From: CAYRSS01 sp964426945
GTDB lineage: Bacteria; Planctomycetota; Phycisphaerae; UBA1845
Direction: 5' to 3'
Assembly (NCBI GenBank): GCA_964426945.1
Contig: CAYRSS010000050.1
Location: forward strand, 1-30,811
Length of the DNA: 30,811 nucleotides
Shown here: piece after piece, positions 1 through 6,828 of the stretch
Numbering within the stretch: the first letter of the stretch is position 1
Layout of the letters: each line of letters opens with the position of its first letter
Translations under genes and position numbers: made by a program
Notes under the pieces: generated by a model
What the model was told of the DNA's origin: nothing
Database searches by the model: none
What the model saw: only the letters and a program-made list of their open reading frames with translations

Positions 1-783
1 GCGTTTCTTCAGGATGCGATGGGCATCAAGAAGATCCGCTTCCCCGAGACCAGCGCCATCGGCGTCAAGCCCGTCAGCAGCGAAGGCAGCAAGCGGCTCA
101 TCCGCGCGGCCATCGAATACGCCATCCGCGAGAAGAAAAAGAGCGTCACGCTGGTGCACAAGGGCAACATTATGAAGTTCACCGAGGGCGGCTTCCGCGA
201 CTGGGGCTATGAACTGGCCGAGCAGGAGTACGGCGACCGCTGCTACACCTGGAGCCAGTGGGAGCGCACCAAGAAGGCCAAGGGCGAAGCGGCGGCCAAC
301 ACCGAACAGGAGACAGCCCTCGCCGGCGGCAAGGTGCTGATCAAAGACGCCATCGCTGACATCACCCTGCAGCAGGTGTTGACGCGTCCGACGGACTTCG
401 ACGTCATCGCCACGCTGAACCTCAACGGCGACTACCTCTCCGACGCTCTGGCCGCGCAGATCGGCGGCATCGGCATCGCCCCGGGCGCAAACATCAACTA
501 CACCTCCGGCCACGCCATCTTCGAAGCCACGCACGGCACGGCCCCGAAATACGCCGACCAGGACAAGGTCAACCCGGGCAGCGTGGTCCTCTCGGGCGAG
601 ATGATGCTCCGCTACATGGGCTGGACCGAAGCGGCCGACCTGATCATCAAGGGCATGAACGGCGCGATCGGCGACCGGGAAGTGACCTACGACTTCCACC
701 GGCTGATGGTGGACGAAGGGGCGCAGGCGAAGCTGCTGAAGTGCAGCGAGTTTGGGGATGCGGTGATTAAGAGGATGGGGTAG
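1..783 (+). CDS. icd: NADP-dependent isocitrate dehydrogenase, C-terminal part (5' end outside window)
   Basis: Isocitrate dehydrogenase oxidatively decarboxylates isocitrate to 2-oxoglutarate in the TCA cycle. The reading frame is open from base 1, so the ATG at 19 is internal and the gene starts upstream. About 260 residues are visible. They follow the E. coli Icd type closely: IRFPE, the substrate loop GIGVKPVSSEGSKRL, TLVHKGNIMKFTEG, the metal-binding NLNGDYLSDALAAQ, and the NADP-binding EATHGTAPKYADQDKVNPGS. The C-terminal ends match too (TYDFHRLM, KLLKCSEFGDAVI). The frame ends at TAG 781-783. An insertion relative to E. coli (about residues 84-104, KKAKGEAAANTEQ region) is a surface loop. 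The next gene begins 27 bases downstream and differs clearly in base composition. Identification is very secure; only the missing N-terminus limits the entry. Confidence 0.96.
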   Translation, partial: AFLQDAMGIKKIRFPETSAIGVKPVSSEGSKRLIRAAIEYAIREKKKSVTLVHKGNIMKFTEGGFRDWGYELAEQEYGDRCYTWSQWERTKKAKGEAAANTEQETALAGGKVLIKDAIADITLQQVLTRPTDFDVIATLNLNGDYLSDALAAQIGGIGIAPGANINYTSGHAIFEATHGTAPKYADQDKVNPGSVVLSGEMMLRYMGWTEAADLIIKGMNGAIGDREVTYDFHRLMVDEGAQAKLLKCSEFGDAVIKRMG

Positions 784-810
784 GGGTGGCTTTTGTTCGG
801 GAGAAGCGCG

Positions 811-1983
811 ATGCGGGCAAGTGATGGGACTAGGCCTTGGTGGGATGATTACACCGATGATATCGATGACCTTCAAATCGATGAATAGGATCTTACGAGC
901 TCGCCAAACGATTTTAACATTCTAACGATCAACAGCTTCATCGCCTCTGGAGCAGTGAAGATTCCCGGATTTCAGCGTAATTACGTCTGGGACATTAAAC
1001 GGGCTTCGAAACTCATCGAAAGCCTACTCCTTGGGCTTCCCGTGCCGCAGGTCTTCCTTTATGAAGAAGGCCCGAATAGGTTCTTGGTCATCGACGGCCA
1101 GCAGCGGCTAATGTCAATTTACTTCTTCATGGCACAGCGATTCCCCCGGCCTGAGCGGCGGGTCGACCTGCGCGATGTGTTTGACCAGCATGGCAAGGTC
1201 CCCGAAAGCGTCCTTCAGGACGACAAGTACTTCTCCAATTTTAGGCTTAGCTTACCCGCACACCCTGACCGTCCGAACAAGTTCAAAGGCCTAAATTATG
1301 CAACCCTGGGGGACTACAGAACTCCCTTCGACCTTCGACCAATTCGGAACATCATCGTCAAGCAAAACCGACCCGAAGGCGATGATTCGTCAATATATGA
1401 GATCTTTAATCGCCTTAATACAGGCGGAGTAAACCTACGCTCGCAGGAAATCCGGACCAGCCTCTATCACTCCGATTTCTACGAGATGCTCCATCGGATA
1501 AACAACTGCCCGCTGTGGCGCCGTATCACGCAAACGAAAACTCCCGACCTTCATCGCAAAGACGTTGAGATACTCCTCCGCGGGTTTGCCCTGCTGATCG
1601 ACGGCGAAAAGTACTCTCCGTCGATGGTACGCTTCTTGAACAAGTTTTCGAAAATGGCTCGCGGCTATACAACTGAATTCATCTTATATCTACAGCAACT
1701 CTTCGAGGGTTTTCTTGCTGCAACACAGGACTTGCCCGTAAACGCATTTATCAACAGGCGCAATAATCGCTTCAACATTGCACTCTTTGAGGCGACGTTT
1801 GTGGCCGCATGCACCAAGCCGCTTGAAGCGGCGGCAGCAGTTGTGCCCCCTATATTGGAGTCAGCTCTTCGCGAGCTCGAGAAGGACGACGGGTTCGTCA
1901 AGGCAGCAACGGAGGGTACCACACAAAAACCGAAGGTGGACATTCGACTGGCTCGCGCTCGCGCGATTCTGTGCAGGATGTAG
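811..1983 (+). pseudogene. DUF262 (ParB/GmrSD-like) protein interrupted by an in-frame TAG
   Basis: DUF262 proteins carry a ParB/Srx-like nucleotidase fold and occur in anti-phage nucleases such as GmrSD and next to HEPN toxins. The frame opens at ATG 811 behind a GGGAGA ribosome site, reads 25 codons, hits TAG at 886-888, then stays open to TAG 1981-1983. Family-like sequence (DLTSSPNDFNILTINSFI, then VKIPGFQRNYVWD) continues directly after the stop with no start codon until GTG 955. The reading therefore looks like one gene with a nonsense codon where a tyrosine would fit. The hallmark DGQQR lies about 96 codons from ATG 811, and EIFNRLNTGGVNLRSQEIR, another family signature, is further on. 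Without the stop the product would be 390 residues. A product starting at GTG 955 (342 residues) would lack the N-terminal strand region. TAG ends other genes here, so general recoding is unlikely. A sequencing error or readthrough remains possible. Confidence 0.72.
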
Positions 1984-1987
1984 CGCG

Positions 1988-2551
1988 ATGGCACAAGAAG
2001 TCGTCCAGCGAATTCACGGTGAGCGTGAGGAACTAGTCGCGTTCCTCGCCGATAAGGCACAAATCTCATTCATCGCGAATGTAGACGCGCTATACACAAA
2101 GGGCTTGCTTCTGGCTGCTGCTAGCCACTTTGAAAACGCCGTGTGTGCTACCATTCGATCTTTCGCTGCGGAGTATGACTGCCAGGCTGGTCTCGTCACC
2201 TCGTTCATCGAAAAGCAGGCGCTCTCACGAAGATTTCACACACTATTCAGCTGGGAAAGGTCGAACGCTAATACCTTCTTTGCGCTCTTCGGACCCAGTT
2301 TCTCAGAGCAGATGCAATCGCGACTCAATGGCGACAGTAAACTCAAATCGGCGATCGAGGCATTCATGGAGATTGGGCGAGAGCGAAACCGGATGGTGCA
2401 TGGCGATTTTGGGTCATTCACGCTGAACAAGACCGCCACAGAGATCTTTGACCTCTTTAGCTCGGCGCTGTACTTTGTCGAGGCGCTATCAGAGGAGCTC
2501 GAACGCCAGGGATCTGTTCTTGATCAGTCCTGCTCGGATGAGGATGGCTAG
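1988..2551 (+). CDS. HEPN-domain protein (MAE_28990/MAE_18760-like), putative RNase toxin or defence protein
   Basis: A 187-residue, mostly helical protein beginning at ATG 1988, four bases after the DUF262 stop and behind an AGGA ribosome site, so the two are one operon. Residues 133-138 read RNRMVH, the R-X4-H motif that forms the composite active site of dimeric HEPN ribonucleases, placed in an ERNRMVHGDFG context typical of this family. HEPN proteins of the MAE_28990/MAE_18760 type are known to sit beside DUF262 genes in defence or toxin-antitoxin-like loci. An ATG further upstream in this frame (1778) lies inside the DUF262 gene and is rejected. Base composition and codon use are AT-richer than in icd or the downstream ankyrin gene, consistent with acquisition by transfer. 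The family call is fairly sure; the toxin role is inference from the motif and the neighbour. Confidence 0.75.
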   Translation: MAQEVVQRIHGEREELVAFLADKAQISFIANVDALYTKGLLLAAASHFENAVCATIRSFAAEYDCQAGLVTSFIEKQALSRRFHTLFSWERSNANTFFALFGPSFSEQMQSRLNGDSKLKSAIEAFMEIGRERNRMVHGDFGSFTLNKTATEIFDLFSSALYFVEALSEELERQGSVLDQSCSDEDG

Positions 2552-2662
2552 GATGCGAGTCCTTCCGCCGTAGTCGGCTCTGGAACCCGCCTTCGTGACC
2601 CCATGCACCTCAGCAAGTCGGGCAAGCGGTGAACTCTTGCCGCGTTCAATAACCGGAGCACA

Positions 2663-2682
2663 CGACCGCTTCCTTACGGTCG
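2663..2682. repeat. Short perfect inverted repeat in the leader of the ankyrin gene
   Basis: CGACCG (2663-2668) and CGGTCG (2677-2682) flank an 8-base spacer, about 55 bases before the ATG at 2736. It may be a small RNA hairpin or a dispersed intergenic element; a second copy was not found in this window. Confidence 0.35.
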
Positions 2683-2735
2683 CGGCTCGGACAGGCGCGG
2701 CCGGCCGCGCTGGCCAACGTACAGGAGGCCCACCG

Positions 2736-3536
2736 ATGGACAACATCAACCGCAGGCAGTTCGTGGCGATCGTCCCCGGGATCGGGCTGGCGTGTGCCCT
2801 GCCCGGGCTGGCCGAGGCGGCGCAGGGGGAGGCCGCGGACACGGTCTGGCCGGGGTTTCCCGGGCAGCGGCCCGAGAAGGTCCGCGAGATGGTCGGCGTG
2901 TGTCACCGCGACGTCGATCGCGCCCGGGCGCTGCTCGACGAGCATCCGGCCCTGGTGAACGCCGCGTGGGACTGGGGCTTCGGCGACTGGGAAACGGCGC
3001 TGGGGGCGGCCGCCCACACGGGGCGGCGGAACATCGCGGAATTGCTCCTCGAACGCGGCGCGAGGCTCGACATCTACGCGGCCGCCATGCTCGGCCAGAC
3101 CGAGACGGTCAAGGCGATGATCGCCGCGGCCCCCGGCATTCAGCGGAACCCTGGCCCGCACGGCATCACCCTGCTGGCGCACGCGGAGGCCGGGGGCGAG
3201 GCCGCCCGGCCGACATTCGCCTACCTCGAAAGCCTCGGCGACGCCGACACCCGGCCGAAGACCGAGCCGCTGACCGACGAGCAGAAGCAGTACTACGTCG
3301 GCCGGTACGCCAGCCCGGCCCTTCGCGAGGGCGGCGTCGAGATCGCCCTGAACAAGAAGGGCGACGTGACCATCGCCATCAACGGCCAGTCACCCATCGT
3401 GCTGCGATACGCCGGCGATCACGCGTTCTTCCCCAGCGGGGCGCCGGCCGTCCGCATCCGATTTACAGGCGCGGGCTCAGGGATGAACACGCTGACGATC
3501 GTCGATCACGCGATCGTCCTGACGGCGACGCGGTAG
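2736..3536 (+). CDS. Tat-exported ankyrin-repeat protein
   Basis: A 266-residue protein starting at ATG 2736 behind an AGGAGG ribosome site (2723-2728); longer upstream readings of the frame lack such a site. The N-terminus is a twin-arginine type signal: NRRQFV at residues 5-10, a hydrophobic stretch (IVPGIGLACALPGLAEA) and a likely cleavage site after residue 29. Two to three ankyrin-like repeats follow (about residues 50-150), recognisable from DVDRARALLDEHPALVNAAW, TALGAAAHTGRRNIAELLLERGARLD and GQTETVKAMIAAAP. The last third (about 165-266) is strand-rich and ends ALTIVDHAIVLTATR-like, resembling the extra domain seen in some exported ankyrin proteins of soil and aquatic bacteria. Ankyrin repeats mediate protein contacts; no catalytic residues are visible and the target is unknown. 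The gene appears monocistronic, 185 bases after the HEPN gene. Confidence 0.8.
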   Translation: MDNINRRQFVAIVPGIGLACALPGLAEAAQGEAADTVWPGFPGQRPEKVREMVGVCHRDVDRARALLDEHPALVNAAWDWGFGDWETALGAAAHTGRRNIAELLLERGARLDIYAAAMLGQTETVKAMIAAAPGIQRNPGPHGITLLAHAEAGGEAARPTFAYLESLGDADTRPKTEPLTDEQKQYYVGRYASPALREGGVEIALNKKGDVTIAINGQSPIVLRYAGDHAFFPSGAPAVRIRFTGAGSGMNTLTIVDHAIVLTATR

Positions 3537-3556
3537 AAACGCGAAGACGCCCACAC

Positions 3557-3596
3557 GTCGAAACGCCGAAAAGCCGAAACGTCAAAACGCCAACAC
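3557..3596. repeat. Degenerate 8-base tandem repeat
   Basis: Five successive 8-mers are variants of one unit: GTCGAAAC, GCCGAAAA, GCCGAAAC, GTCAAAAC, GCCAACAC. They lie 21 bases after the stop of the ankyrin gene. The run is A-rich on the plus strand and contrasts with the GC-rich surroundings. No hairpin or U-tract is present, so it does not look like a terminator. Confidence 0.6.
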
Positions 3597-3705
3597 ATGA
3601 TCACGCGGCACGGGGTGCGCGACTTGTCGGCCGGGAGGCCCCCCACTACGCTCGGCCGGCGCGGGATCATGGAGCGTCCGCGCAGCACGACAGAGCGTGA
3701 GAACT

Positions 3706-4188
3706 ATGACTGAACCCTGCCCCGGCTGTGCACGCCCTTACCCCCCCGTGCACGGGCCGACGCACCCTTACATCGGCGCGTCGCCGGCGTGCTGGGCGGT
3801 GTATGGCGAGGTCCTCGCGCGTGAGTACGGCGAGTTTGGCTATCCCGAGGTCCACCGGCTCACCGTGGACGCCTACGCCGCGCAGCACCCGGGTACGCCC
3901 TCGCGCCAGTCGATCCAATCCGTCGCGGTGCACCTGATCGGTCTGCATCTGACGCTCGACCGCGGCCTGCCCGCCGCGGCGGTGACCGCGGCGATCGGCC
4001 GGGGGGTGGCCCGTGGCGGGTTCGTGTGGCTGACGCCGCCGTCGCCGCTGGGGGAGGTCGTCGTGGCGGACGTACTTGCGGCCGCCGACCTGGCGGACCA
4101 CACCCGGCGCGTCCACGCGTGGGCGACGTCTGTCTGGTCGGCATGGGCCTGTCATGCGGATACAATCCGGGTCTGGGCGGCGGGATGA
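3706..4188 (+). CDS. DUF5946 family protein
   Basis: A 160-residue protein. ATG 3706 is preferred over GTG 3697 because the family begins directly with the Cys motif; neither start has a strong ribosome site. The N-terminus reads MTEPCPGC, giving a C-x2-C pair at residues 5 and 8 that could bind metal. The family-like segment PYIGASPACWAVYGEVLAREY (split here as PYIGASPACW and VYGEVLAREY) follows, then VDAYAAQHPG, SIQSVAVHLIGLHLTLDRG and GGFVWLTPP. DUF5946 proteins are small, soluble and of unknown function. A GC stem-loop (CGGCGG/CCGCCG, 4178-4195) straddles the stop codon. The basic-tailed DUF4287 gene starts 47 bases later on the same strand and may be co-transcribed. Confidence 0.78.
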   Translation: MTEPCPGCARPYPPVHGPTHPYIGASPACWAVYGEVLAREYGEFGYPEVHRLTVDAYAAQHPGTPSRQSIQSVAVHLIGLHLTLDRGLPAAAVTAAIGRGVARGGFVWLTPPSPLGEVVVADVLAAADLADHTRRVHAWATSVWSAWACHADTIRVWAAG

Positions 4189-4235
4189 GCCGCCGCGTGG
4201 ATTGGGGCATGGGGCTTTTTCAGCGGGAGTGACTC

Positions 4236-4985
4236 ATGAGCCCGGCGAAGGATTCGGCACGCACGGCGGGAATCAGCTCGGAGGCGGTGGAGAAGGCTAC
4301 GGGCCGGTCGTGGGATGCGTGGCTCAAGGTGCTCGATCGCGACGGCGCGAAGGCGATGTCGCACAAGCAGATCGCCGAGCTGCTGCACACGAAGCACGAG
4401 GTCGCGCCGTGGTGGTCGCAGATGGTGACGGTCGGCTACGAGCAGGCCCGCGGCCTTCGCGAAGCCAACCAGAAGGCTGACGGCTACACCGTCAGCGCCA
4501 GCCGCGTTCTCGGCGTGCCGCTGAGCCAGTTGTACGACGCCTGGAAAAGCGCGCGGAAGCGCGGCCAATGGCTGGGCGAGTCGGGCATGGTCATCCGCAA
4601 GGCCACGGCCGACAAGTCAATGCGTATCACCTGGATCGACGGCAAATCGAGCGTCGACGTTTACTTCTATGCCAAGACGCCGCAGCGCAGCCAGGTGTCG
4701 GTGCAGCACTCCAGGCTCGCCGCCAAGGCCGATGTGGACCGCCTGCGCAAGTTCTGGTCCGCTCGACTCGACGCGCTCAAACTGACGCTTACCGGCGAGG
4801 AGGCTGGTACTGGGAAGCCGAAATCGCGCACCGGCCCGGCCAGGTCGACCGGCGAAGTGCCTGCGAGAAGGACGCCGCCAAGAACCAGGACTAGCGCGGC
4901 GAAGGGCAAGCCGGCCAGCCGCCAGCCGCGCAAGGCGGCCGCCCCCCGGGCCAAAGCGGGCGGCGCCCGCAAGCGGACAAAGTGA
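4236..4985 (+). CDS. DUF4287 / SRPBCC (AHSA1-like) protein with basic Ala/Lys/Arg/Pro tail
   Basis: A 249-residue protein from ATG 4236 behind GGGAG. Residues 12-80 match the DUF4287 type (SSEAVEKATGRSWDAWL, HKQIAELLHTKHEV, then WWSQMVTVGYEQARGLRE). Residues about 83-180 look like an SRPBCC/AHSA1 helix-grip domain, with VSASRVLGVPLSQLYDAW, MRITWIDGKSSVDVYFY and SQVSVQHSRLA, a fold that binds hydrophobic ligands. From about residue 190 to the end the chain becomes a low-complexity tail rich in Lys, Arg, Ala, Pro, Thr and Gly (RTPPRTRTSAAKGKPAS, RKAAAPRAKAGGARKRTK). It resembles the tail of histone H1 or HU-like proteins, suggesting nucleic-acid binding. No signal peptide or membrane segment is visible, so it is cytoplasmic. 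The domain call is good; the ligand and the tail's role are unknown. Confidence 0.8.
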   Translation: MSPAKDSARTAGISSEAVEKATGRSWDAWLKVLDRDGAKAMSHKQIAELLHTKHEVAPWWSQMVTVGYEQARGLREANQKADGYTVSASRVLGVPLSQLYDAWKSARKRGQWLGESGMVIRKATADKSMRITWIDGKSSVDVYFYAKTPQRSQVSVQHSRLAAKADVDRLRKFWSARLDALKLTLTGEEAGTGKPKSRTGPARSTGEVPARRTPPRTRTSAAKGKPASRQPRKAAAPRAKAGGARKRTK

Positions 4986-5061
4986 AGGCGGCTGCGAGAC
5001 GGCCGGCGGCGGGCGCGTTGCCGGATACCAGGCGCCCGGGCGGAGCATACGGGCTCAGATT

Positions 5062-5110
5062 CCGGATTTGAAATTCGAGATTTGAGATCTGAGGACTCAG
5101 AGTTGAGAAT
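5062..5110. repeat. AT-richer short-period repeat, first block
   Basis: Within the 273-base gap between convergent genes (4986-5258), this block repeats variants of GATTTGA (GATTTGAAATTCGAGATTTGAGATCTGAG). It is much AT-richer than the surrounding coding DNA. No open frame with coding character and no terminator were seen. Confidence 0.55.
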
Positions 5111-5227
5111 CCGGCGCTGAGAGGTAGGACTCTGGACTCGAATCCCGCCCGCGGTCGAGCGACACCAGTGCCGCTATGCGTCCGCCGCCTCCCCTCTCTA
5201 CGCCCTCCACGGTTATCCCGCCGATTG

Positions 5228-5254
5228 GCAATCCGTAATCCGCAATCCGCAATC
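5228..5254. repeat. Tandem 7-base repeat (GCAATCC), second block
   Basis: Four adjacent 7-mers read GCAATCC, GTAATCC, GCAATCC, GCAATCC, ending just downstream of the stop of the minus-strand lipoprotein (5259). The same word recurs as AATCCGCAATCC at 6831-6842, where it forms the 3' end of the serine hydrolase gene. Confidence 0.6.
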
Positions 5255-5258
5255 CTGC

Positions 5259-5720
5259 TCACGCCCCTTCCGTCATCGCTGTCCGGAGTTTCGCCAAGTC
5301 CTCACCGATCGATTCGGCGCCTCCCGCGGCTTCGAAGGTGAACACCTTCAGCGACGTGACGTAGAGCGTGATCAGGTAGGCGACCCTCCCCTGTCCTTCA
5401 CCCGTTTCGAAGTGGAAGAACGTGCCCTCGAGGCCTTCCTTGTTCTTGATCGCTTCGCGGGCGATGAGTTTCAGGCCGTCGATGTCGACCTTCTGGTGTT
5501 CGATCGCGGCGGACCAGTAGGCGAGGTTTCCGCTGGCGTGCTCGTTGGCGCGGACGGACAGGGCCAGCACGTTGCCCTTCGCGGATACGGCTTTCCACTG
5601 GTAGCGGCCGGGATTCTTCAGCGGAACGTAGCCCGCGACGCCGCGGGTGCGCGGACCGGGGCAGCCGGCGAGCACAGGCAGAAGTGCGAGGACGACCACG
5701 GTGCGGAAGATCGACTGCAT
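5259..5720 (-). CDS. Small lipoprotein of unknown function
   Basis: A 153-residue protein from ATG 5720 behind AGGAG. The N-terminus is a typical lipoprotein signal: FRTVVVLALLPVLAGC with the lipobox LAGC, so Cys20 should be lipidated and the protein anchored in a membrane facing the periplasm. The mature part is one small alpha/beta domain (KNPGRYQWKAVSAKGNVLALSVR, then ASGNLAYWSAAIEHQKV, FFHFETGEGQGRVAYLITLYV). The last segment (SIGEDLAKLRTAM) is probably helical. No enzyme motif is visible and I do not recognise the family. The gene follows the DUF4349 lipoprotein by 63 bases on the same strand, so the two may form an operon. The 3' end is immediately followed by the GCAATCC repeat block. 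Confidence 0.75.
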   Translation of the reverse strand: MQSIFRTVVVLALLPVLAGCPGPRTRGVAGYVPLKNPGRYQWKAVSAKGNVLALSVRANEHASGNLAYWSAAIEHQKVDIDGLKLIAREAIKNKEGLEGTFFHFETGEGQGRVAYLITLYVTSLKVFTFEAAGGAESIGEDLAKLRTAMTEGA

Positions 5721-5783
5721 GGGTCAGGGCTCCTGTCGGGGACGCGAGCCGCGGTGCTTCGCGGCTCGCGGAATCCGGCGAGA

Positions 5784-6641
5784 TCAGTTGCGAAGCAGGT
5801 TTGTCGGGCTCAGTTCGCGCAGCCACTCGAACGGGAGGCGGCCCAACGGCGCGGCGGAAGGGTCCTGCCGCGCGACGGACTGGAATGTCAGCGTGATCGT
5901 CCCCAGCGCGATCTGGTTGCGCAGGTTTTCGAGCTGGGCGGTCAGGCGTTCAATCTCTTCGCCCACGCGTTTCAGTTCCAGTTCGACCTTGAGCGCGGCC
6001 TCAACGTTTTCGGCCCGTGCGAGCAGCTCGGCCAGCCGCCCGCGCACCGCGATGGCATTCTTGAGCCGGGCTTCGAGATCGACGAACTCGTCTGTCTTGT
6101 CCTCGGCTTGCAGCCGGCGATCGGCAACCTGGCCAAGCGTTTCGATGCGCTTGATCGCCTCCTGGTAACGATCGGCGGGAATTCGCAGCGTCACCACGAC
6201 CCCCTGCACCCGCTGCACGTATCCGCCCAGCTCCTGCGCGAGCTGCTCGGCCTGCGCGACGGCCGCTTGCGGTTCGTGGACCACCATCGTCAGCCACGAG
6301 GTGTAGACCATCATGCGCGGCGAGGTCGCCGGGCTTGTCGCTTGCGCGCCGCCGGGCTCAGCGCGGCTCGTCGAGCGCGACGCGAGGAGCCGTGAACCCG
6401 GCACCGGCGGAGGCGGCAGATCCCCGCCGGAAGCAGAACCTGGAATCTCATTACTCCACGGAATCTTCGAGTACTCAGCCTCTGCCGAGACGGTCCCAGA
6501 GGCCGACGGTCGTGGAGTGGCTTTGAACTGACCAGGGCGTGTCAGGTGATGCGAGCAGCCGCATACGGTGACCGAGAGCAGACAACTCAAGGCAATAGCG
6601 CTGGCTGTTCCGACCTTCAGGCGCTGCAACTTCTGGGGCAT
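5784..6641 (-). CDS. DUF4349 lipoprotein with coiled coil
   Basis: A 285-residue protein. The start at 6641 is chosen because AGGAG lies at good spacing and the signal sequence begins here; an ATG at 6782 in the same frame adds 47 residues without signal character. The signal (VGTASAIALSCLLSVTVCGC) ends in a lipobox-like VCGC. After a Pro/Ser-rich linker (about residues 35-105) comes the DUF4349 domain: YTSWLTMVV, VAQAEQLAQELGGYVQ and VVVTLRIPADRYQEAIKRIETLG. A long coiled coil follows (DLEARLKNAIAVRGRLAELLARA, VELELKRVGEEIERLTAQLENLRNQ in consecutive helices), then TITLTFQ. Many family members continue into a C-terminal membrane helix. Here the protein ends soon after, at LSPTNLLRN, so anchoring would be through the N-terminal lipid instead. 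Function of the family is not established; an envelope role is likely. Confidence 0.82.
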   Translation of the reverse strand: MPQKLQRLKVGTASAIALSCLLSVTVCGCSHHLTRPGQFKATPRPSASGTVSAEAEYSKIPWSNEIPGSASGGDLPPPPVPGSRLLASRSTSRAEPGGAQATSPATSPRMMVYTSWLTMVVHEPQAAVAQAEQLAQELGGYVQRVQGVVVTLRIPADRYQEAIKRIETLGQVADRRLQAEDKTDEFVDLEARLKNAIAVRGRLAELLARAENVEAALKVELELKRVGEEIERLTAQLENLRNQIALGTITLTFQSVARQDPSAAPLGRLPFEWLRELSPTNLLRN

Positions 6642-6683
6642 GATGGCGCACTCCTGAGGAATACGGGCGGTCGAATCGCGAGT

Positions 6684-6712
6684 ACTGTACCTCGGCGTGT
6701 AGCCACAATCAA
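6684..6712 (-). promoter_or_regulatory. Sigma-70-like promoter for the DUF4349 gene
   Basis: Read on the minus strand: -35 TTGATT (6712-6707), 17-base spacer, -10 TACAGT (6689-6684). The predicted start near 6677 gives a leader of about 36 bases to the ATG at 6641. Confidence 0.45.
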
Positions 6713-6740
6713 ACAGCGAATCGTCGATGCTGAGGAAATG

Positions 6741-6788
6741 CCACGGCGTCGCCACGCAACCCCACGGCGGGCGTCGCGCCACGCGACC
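6741..6788. repeat. Imperfect direct repeat in the 6642-6828 gap
   Basis: CCACGGCGTCGCCACGCAAC (6741-6760) is followed at 6762 by a slightly longer variant, beginning CCACGGCGGGCGTCGC and ending CCACGCGAC. Function unknown. Confidence 0.4.
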
Positions 6789-6828
6789 TCCTCAAGCGAC
6801 CTACTCTGCGGTGTCGGCGGCGGGCCCC

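Noticed and set aside
886..888. UAG recoded as an amino acid in this organism
   Set aside because: TAG serves as the normal terminal codon of several intact genes here (icd, ankyrin protein, NagB fusion, phosphoesterase), so genome-wide reassignment is not supported.
2792..3700. 302-residue plus-strand frame overlapping the ankyrin gene
   Set aside because: Arg-rich frame-shifted reading of the ankyrin gene without a start signal.
4178..4195. Terminator at the end of the DUF5946 gene
   Set aside because: The 6-bp stem-loop overlaps the stop codon and is not followed by a T-run.
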